A stretch of DNA of 64,000 bases from assembly GCA_963669155.1 (NCBI GenBank), contig OZ022583.1, positions 3,951,609-4,015,608 of the forward strand. The letters run 5' to 3'. This DNA comes from Arbacia lixula (lineage: Eukaryota > Echinodermata > Echinoidea > Arbacioida > Arbaciidae). Made by a program: the position numbers and the translations under genes. Positions 56,951 to 64,000 of this stretch are shown piece by piece. Position 1 is the first letter of the stretch, and each line of letters begins with the position of its first letter. The notes below the pieces were generated by a model. That model was not told where the DNA came from. It was given only the letters and a program-made list of their open reading frames with translations, and did not search any database.

Positions 56951-58159
56951 CAGCCAACCAGACCACATATGGTGTGAAGAAAATCACTAGACAACCAAAC
57001 ATTGCTTGGGGCTCAGAAGGCCAGAAGAAATGCTAGAGCACAACAGGTTCACGGTCGCATAGTGTCATTCGGATTTGGATTTGGATTTGGAAAGCAGGGT
57101 AACAATGAACGGATGAGAACTGGCTGTGGATTGGCTGGCTGGTGGGTGGAATGGGTGAACGGCAGGGAAGAGATGGTGCACATTGTGTGTCGGCCAGAGT
57201 GTGTGACGATTAAGCGTGAATGTCAGCAAGGAACACTTTGATGGACGGACCTTTGGTGCATGCAGGACAGCCTCGTTATCTTCTCTTGTCCAGGACTGGA
57301 ACCAATGCATTTGGATTGTGGGAGACACAGGCACCTGCGCCAGTGACATTTTGCTTCATGCGTTGCGGAGGTGCAGCATTGTACCTCGATATCGCTCGTC
57401 AACTAGAACGGGTGGTTGTATGTACAAATGAATTAGGAGTAGTGGAACATGATTTAATGTGATCGGAACCAATCTACGTCACCAGAATAGTGTATTGTAA
57501 CGGGTTATTTTATCTTCTAATATTGCTGTATGATGGATCGGGACTCTCGCCGCATGCGATTCAGTGTGTAGTCTGCTATGGAAATTAAAACAGGCACGAG
57601 TAGTAGATGGTCTGGCATCGATTGCTTTCAATGAAAATAGAGGTCTTGGTCTGAACTGAGATCGTAGATGACGGGTATTCAAGGGTTTAAGATGATTCTT
57701 GCTAATCTGAAATATGAATGATGATGGGATGAGAAGTTTTTGCGGAATGAGATGAAAGTCAGGCCAGAAGGAAGTCGCTGCTTATCGTGATGAATGACGC
57801 TCCCCTTGTTGGGTGCAACCAGAGTGACGTGCTCCGCCTGCCAGGCGCAACCAGAGTGATGTTTGCGCCATTCAGGATGGGATCTCCATCAGGAGCCGGA
57901 CGGCGGTGATCTGCAAGATGGAGTGGGCGATGTCGAGACGATGTCAGAACGGTGGCATAAATGAATCATGGCTCTCAGTCAATGTGCTCTATTCTCGATC
58001 CAATGCTTGATGTATTTAAGGGTTCAGCATTAGTTTGAGTGGTTCATGAGACGTGCACCACAACCCGTAAACACATGATTAATCGCTGCTCTGATGACAA
58101 CAGAGTCTGCTTATCATTATACGATCATGAAGTTGTCTGTACGTTCTGTATACATCACC

Positions 58160-58318
58160 TGGGCCCTGTTGCATAAAACTTACCATTGATGGTAACTTTG
58201 CTCCCAATGGAAACTTCTATAGAATCCTTGAATTTGATTAGCTGTCAAGTGAGGTTACTATGGTAGTTATCATGGATGGCAGAGTTACCATTAGTGGTAG
58301 ATTTTATGCAATGGGGCC
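58160..58318. mobile_element. GGGCCC/TTACCAT MITE, copy 2
   Basis: GGGCCCTGTTGCATAAAACT, TACCATTGATGGTAACTTTG to GTGGTAGATTTTATGCAATG and GGGCCC. Terminal inverted repeat of about 24 bp; nested GATGGTAAC/GTTACCAT inverted motifs. Confidence 0.95.
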
Positions 58319-59109
58319 CTTGAGGTAACACAGCTTAGTGTAAACTCAAGAGAATCATTCATATTGTGAGCTGGGGGTAGTCTCGTTCAAGGCTTACAAG
58401 ACTTAATTATCCAGATGTGTGCAGAATGTTTCTGTTATCTCTGGTTGCTAGCTTCTATATATCTAGTGATTCATTCGTATGTAAGTCTGAACAGTGACTA
58501 CTGCTAGCCAGTCTGTGCAATGTCTACATTATACAAGTTTTAGTGATGTGGTTGTTTTATACATCAGAGTTTTTATCTGTGTAAAGCTCTTAACCAAGAT
58601 ATATTTTGCCATCAATATGACTGTGAACCCAGTAGTTACCTGTATGTTCTTTTCAAAATTTGATTGAGAATTGTCTTCATAATTTGAGAAGTCAGTGTTC
58701 ACATTCTCTTTGCAACTAATAATGTGTTTTTATTTCTTGTCTATTATTGAGGGTTCTGTTTTCACCTTTCATCTTTTTGTGAAGAACGGTAATTGTTAGA
58801 CTTGACATTAAACGTTAAACTACATACTCCAAAAAAAATGATAATGTGCTCGTTGTTAAAGGGTTGTTTTGTCAACTATCCCTATCAATTTTCTTTTCAG
58901 AACATAATAGAACAGTCTGTTAACAGTGCATTGAAGCTAATTGCAGTTGTAGAATCGCACTGGACATTCCATCAGTATTACCAGCTTTTTAAAGAGGAAG
59001 GAACATTCTTTAAACAATTTTCTGGCCAATTTCCTTCTCTTTTTTTTTCTTTACTCTCAATATACCTTATTACTCACTATCTCAAGTGATATGCCTCCTC
59101 ACTTTCTAC

Positions 59110-59261
59110 TGTTTTATTTGTCTTTGTCACTCTCTCAATATCTTTCTCTCTCTCTCTTCCTCTTTTTATATATTTCATCTCTCCCTCCCGGCCCAAAATC
59201 AAACCTCTTTCTCTGTCTAGCTTATCCTCTCTCTCTCTCTCTGTCTCTCTCTGTCTCTCTC

Positions 59262-59310
<49 letters not shown>

Positions 59311-59500
59311 TTTTCTCTCTCTCTCTCTCTCTCTTTCTTCCTCTTTCTCTCTCTCCCTCTCCCTCTCCCCCTCTTTCTCAATATCTCTCTCCCTCTCTCC
59401 CTCTCTCCACCTCTCTCTTGCAACCTCCAGTCTCTGCCACAACCTCAATGCTCTTTTTCTCAACAGCAATCTCTCTCCCTGTTATCCACTTTCTCTCTCA
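59110..59500 (+). repeat. CT-rich microsatellite tract
   Basis: CTCTGT and CT blocks, up to 40 bases uninterrupted, inside the probable 3' UTR. The overlapping 198- and 130-codon frames are artefacts. Confidence 0.95.
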
Positions 59501-60228
59501 CTGTCTTTTCACCCTACTGATTTTTTTTTTTCTTTTGTGGTTAATTCATATCAAGGTGACCTATTCATTTAATTTTTTCTTTGTTTTCATTGATGTTGTT
59601 TTCTATGTAACTCTGTTACTGTTCTTGTTTTGTTGTTTGGGTTTTCTTTTGTTTCTTTTTTCATACTTTATGGAGTGTGTGAAGTAGTGTTTTTATTGTG
59701 GAATGTTTATTGTGGGTTTTTTTAATCGCGGGACCTACCTACTAATGTAATCATGACACGTGTGATTGACTAACTCGTGTGTCAAAATGTGCTAACTTAG
59801 TTTAAATCATAATCCCAATATGTCTCTTTGTGTCAGATGTTATGCTACACTTTTCAATACCCAGATGTTAAATGCAAAATTTGGAGATTAGAGAAATCAT
59901 GTACTGGAAAAGTCAAGAGAAGAGAAGTTGTCGACAAAGTAAAAGCTCACGTTAGTCTGTTCACAGAGTGGTAGTGGAAGATGCTTGAAGAGATATTGTG
60001 ATACCAAAGAGGATTTTCTCGTATAGATAGAAACAAATACATGTATAAGTTAATTGTAGTGATGTTAATAATATGGAGTAATGTGTAGATCTAGTTCATC
60101 CGCAGGTGATATCGCTTCGTCATCTTCGTCTCTGAGCTCATTAGGTTCCTAGACGTGAGGTTAGTATGTATGTAGAGTTGTGCCTGCATTCATCCGTTAG
60201 ATATTATGTAATCTTCTCTGCAAATCAA

Positions 60229-60234
60229 AATAAA
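60229..60234 (+). terminator. Candidate polyadenylation signal AATAAA
   Basis: AATAAA followed within 10-30 bases by AT-rich and T-rich sequence (AACTTTTCC). It is the first canonical hexamer after the SPPL3 stop that I noticed, but usage is unproven; ATTAAA at 61828 is another, followed closely by an A13 run. Confidence 0.35.
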
Positions 60235-60935
60235 GAATTTATCATAACTTTTCCACCTACCTTCCATTGCAAAATATACCAAAACTCTCAAAATGAGCCT
60301 ACTTGATGGCTATATTGCGAATTCTTTAATTCTTTAAAATAACCATTTTGATTTGACAATTATTTATGATTTTCATTGAGCAAATTACAAAAAAAAAATC
60401 ATATAAAAAATGATTGCAGCATAATTTTGTATCGTTCTTTGCAATATAGTAACTCTTGAAATAACTACAAGCAATTTCAACTTCCATGGAAACCCAGCAG
60501 TATTTAGCCTGTTGTCATGGCAATTAATGTTAACAGCAAATGATATGTTATGATACCCTGTGTGTATAAAAGGGTCAAATGTGTTGAATTATATGTTTTT
60601 GTTTCTTTCTTGTTCTCATGTAGAAACAGTGATTTGATGTATAGAGTACCGAAGTGTGACGTCATATGAGTATGTTGTCTATACAAACAGTTTTAAACTA
60701 TGTGGGTAGAGCAAACTGCGTTGATCATAATGGAGACTCACATTGTGAGTGGCCAACGCTAGCCTGCTAGACAATGTCAAACCAGTAAACCTTTCTCTTT
60801 AGGAATGTTGTTTTGAACCAGAATCCTGCATTACAGTAGATATAACAACACCACTTCGGTACTCTATTTGCCCTGATAAAGATGGGGTTTTGTCTATTAC
60901 TTGCATTCCTCTGTTGACCAAAAAAGGGATGTCTG

Positions 60936-61090
60936 GGCCCTGCCGCATAAAAGTTACCATTTATGGTAACTTTGCCACCGTTGCCAATTGCTACAGAAAC
61001 CTTGAATTTCATGGATGTCAAGTGATGTTACCATTGTAGTTAACACTGATGACAGAGTTACCATCGATGGTAAGTTTTATGCAACAGGGC
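60936..61090. mobile_element. GGGCCC/TTACCAT MITE, copy 3
   Basis: GGGCCCTGCCGCATAAAAGT, TACCATTTATGGTAACTTTG to ATCGATGGTAAGTTTTATGC and AACAGGGCTC. Confidence 0.93.
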
Positions 61091-62447
61091 TCTGTACTAC
61101 AGTGGAGCTACAGCTCACCTTCTCAGTGATTATACAATCACTGACTGCAATGGTTTGCAATCAAGTTACAGTCAGCTTCATGAGATTGCACCATTTGATT
61201 TCAATCAATGGCAGTTGGCTGTCTCTGTAATCTCAAGCTACACTGAAAATCCATGTTGGGCATTGAAAATGTACAGAATTTGCATCTGATCGATTTGCAA
61301 AGGTATGACTGCAATCACAGTCAAAAACACAATAGTTTTCAGGAAATACAGTCGAACCTGTCAAGACCACTGTCTATAAAGACCATTTCTTTGTAAAGTT
61401 GACTCAACTTGGATTACTTCAAAGCAGAGCAGTATGGATGTGATTTTATCTGTCTGAAGGCCACTTATCCATTTTCTTTTCTTGGGATCATCTTTGAAGA
61501 CAAGTTTTCACTCACATTCACTCATTGCCCTCCTAAGATGAAATCATTGCCATTGCATATTTGGTATTGTGGACATAACCAAGCCAATGGTGATATACTT
61601 GTTAACATTTTGTGCCATATTTATTGTCAGAATGTTCATATACAAGCTAAATCAATACTGTACACGATATCAATTTTTCTGCTTTTTCATTTGTATGTAA
61701 GTGCATGTCCCATGCCGCTTAATGCTATGCAGATTTTGTATGTTCTTTATTAATTGGTAATTTGTTTTTGTTTACTGCGCATTATATGTTGGGATTCATG
61801 AGACCGTGAAGGGGAATGAATTCCTGAATTAAAGTTTAATGAAAAAAAAAAAAATCATATTTGAAAAAGTTTGAGAAAAATAAGATATTATAAAGAACTT
61901 ATTCATGTTTAAAAATTGTAGTCACTAACCCAAAATATTTTGCCATGTAAATCCAAGGTAGTCAGGTTATATTCTGGGTACTACTAGTATATTGTTGTTT
62001 TTATGAATTGCTACACAAGAACAAGGACAGTTCTGTTCGGTCCTGTAGATCATTACAGACCAGTGACGTTGCCAATTGAAGTACATGATGAGAACTCTTA
62101 ATCATTTGTCTAATTCTACTCAGCATTTCACCAATGCATTTCTTTGCATTCTCTTTATCTCTTGAATACAAAATTAATTATTTTGGGAGTTGACTGGTCC
62201 TTTAAGGTTTCTAGTTACAAATAAATGAATATTCATGAGCAGCTTAATGTTCCGATATTCCAGTTAACAAACATATTCAGAGTTTATGCTGACAGCTCAA
62301 TGTGCATAGCAACTAGCACTTTCTACGTTGCAAATTTGTCCATTGGAGAGCACTGTACAAACTGGTAAAGTGGCCATTGCTATGACAGGAAATCATTGAG
62401 CAAGCTATGGAATAAGCAATTCTAGAAATTGTGAACACTTGACTTGC

Positions 62448-62583
62448 GCCCAGTTGCATAAAATGTAGCATTGATGGTAACTTTGCTACCAATGACAACT
62501 TCTATGGAAACCTTGAATTTGATTGGCTCTCGAGTTACCATAGTTTGAGTTACCATTAATGGTAGGTTTTATGCGATGGGGCC
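62448..62583. mobile_element. GGGCCC/TTACCAT MITE, copy 4
   Basis: GCGCCCAGTTGCATAAAATG, GATGGTAACTTTGCTACCAA to TTAATGGTAGGTTTTATGCG and ATGGGGCCC. Slightly shorter than the others, lacking part of the middle. Confidence 0.93.
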
Positions 62584-64000
62584 CTGCTATAGTTGCAGTT
62601 GTTGTACAGGCCTGCTATACTTTCTTCAAGAAAGGTTAAAAGCTGCATAATTTAGATCTGAATACCTGCGACTGCGCATCAAGCTTATGTAATTGTATCT
62701 ATCATGACACAGATCCAAGATGGCAAGCATATTCATATCTCAGTCCCACATGTGTAAACTGATGTCTTGTTAGAAAACTGGTGTCTTGTATGCCCATCAC
62801 ATGTCTCAATGACTGGTTTTCAAGTATTTGTTATGTTCGTATTTGTATGTTGCAGCAGACTCACTGGATTGATGTACGCCTTAGTTTTGTACATTGAAAT
62901 ATTAGCAGAAGTATTGGGCACTATCTAGTAATGTTGAGAAGAAGATGAAATATGTCATATTGCTGGTTGTCTTGTGGGTATATGCTTATTTATGGGATGT
63001 ATGTTTCTCTGTTTGTAATTGATCATGACTTGTAAACTATTGTTGGTTTTTGTATGCAGTTTTATGCATAAGCATACACGCAGCCAGTGAAAATTAAATG
63101 CTGATTTTAAAATGTGTCACAAAGAAATTGTTTGTGGTAGTCTTCTTTTTGTGTTAAGTATGGCAAATTAACCTTAAAGGCGAGTGACGGAGGGACGACG
63201 TAAACAGAATGTGGAGTTGTGAGATCAAAGCAATACAAAAGTCGAGCAAAAGACAATCAAAGAGAGAAATGTGTGTAAGCATATCAACAACAGAGATGTG
63301 TTCATTATGGAGCTATGGAAAGATTAAAAGATCATTTGTTTGAAGAGGGGAAACTTAAACTGGAGATTTGTGTGTTTTTATCAAACATCTTACGTGCAAT
63401 ATTCAATTCATTTTGTATATTTCTCTCTTCATTGTATAGGGTAGTTCCTTCGGTTTGGCAAACGTTTTTCAGGGGAGCCATGCGTTACATGTACATTTAC
63501 ATAAGAATGACACATTGAACACACGGACAATTACAATTGTGACACGACAAAACGGGAGAGGGCGAGGAGCATTCACATTCACACGATACATGTACCAAAA
63601 AAATGGCTTGGTGATAACACTGAGTATATCTTTAAAAAAAATCTAATTTGTTTTGAAGGGAACACCACATAGAATGAGCAAAATCTCGACATTTTAATTA
63701 AAAAAAAACACCATGTAATTATTTGATCATAAGGACTGTTCCATGGTTATTCTTTCATTAGACTGTATTAGGCATGACAGAAAGTACAGTTCCAGATAAC
63801 CTCGATTTATTTCTACTACTAGAACTTGTGCATTTTATTGGAATTCACTCAGACCATTTTGTGGACAAAATTTCTTGAACTAAATCTGGAAAGAAGTCTA
63901 GATTTGGTATCTTTATTACTCGTTATTTAAGGGCAAACTCGCCTTGATCAAGCAGTTTGATTGTTTAGATTAAAAAAATGTGGGTGGACTTAGAAAAGAC

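Larger units (their letters stand above)
56951..64000 (+). other. Probable SPPL3 3' UTR and downstream flank
   Basis: No ORF here resembles a known protein. If the first convincing AATAAA (60229) is used, the 3' UTR is about 3.3 kb, or longer if a later signal is used; vertebrate SPPL3 also has a long 3' UTR (recall). It contains three TTACCAT MITEs and a CT array at 59110-59500. Stretches 57000-58150, 59500-60900 and 62600-64000 hold nothing recognised. A T-rich/AT-rich composition continues to the window end. Confidence 0.5.

Noticed and set aside
59077-59687. 198- and 130-codon frames in the downstream region
   Set aside because: CT-repeat artefacts.
61828-61855. ATTAAA followed by A13 as the end of SPPL3 mRNA
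   Set aside because: A genomic A run cannot show poly(A) site use; it could equally be a retroposon tail. The AATAAA at 60229 is equally unproven.

Overview
This is a eukaryotic, intron-rich window dominated by one gene. Ten consecutive coding exons on the + strand (3290 to 56950) encode 375 residues of signal peptide peptidase-like 3 (SPPL3), a Golgi intramembrane aspartyl protease. All splice phases join without a break, and the YD, GLGD and PAL active-site motifs are intact. The extreme N terminus (about 8 residues judging from the human protein) must be on an exon that I cannot find in 1-3289, so the gene is 5'-partial. No second intact protein-coding gene can be supported on either strand.

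The conserved protein, long introns (up to 15 kb), polypyrimidine tracts and dense short inverted-repeat elements suggest a non-vertebrate animal. A marine invertebrate deuterostome such as an echinoderm or hemichordate is my best guess, but this is an inference and not proven by the sequence.

Layout: 1-3289 is upstream intronic or 5' flanking sequence with old repeats. Intron A (3368-9434) holds CT-rich tracts, diverged tandem repeats and a weak minus-strand ORF relic. Intron B (9530-24600) starts with a duplication of the end of the preceding exon, then carries a more CpG-containing stretch (about 11-15 kb) with a 68-bp perfect palindrome, several inverted-repeat transposons and a frameshifted minus-strand coding relic near 17 kb. 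Intron C (24718-38600) holds a LINE-like 3' tail, TTAA-flanked palindromic MITEs, a 642-bp Tc1-like element, and a 121-bp tandem array split by a 554-bp transposon with a perfect 8-bp target duplication. Intron D (38680-49178) carries more of these families and a 22-bp satellite inside an inverted-repeat element. Exons 5-10 are compact (49179-56950). Their introns hold a 0.79-kb tandem duplication, a pseudo-exon copy of the start of the GLGD exon, and a 15-bp minisatellite. From 56951 on lies probable 3' UTR and flank with more MITEs and an AATAAA at 60229.

The most unusual material is the repeat biology: a very short (about 75 bp) inverted-repeat element family that appears dispersed, amplified into arrays, and apparently acting as the seed of a minisatellite; and two partial exon duplications that copied real splice sites into introns. 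Exon numbers below count from the first exon visible here.
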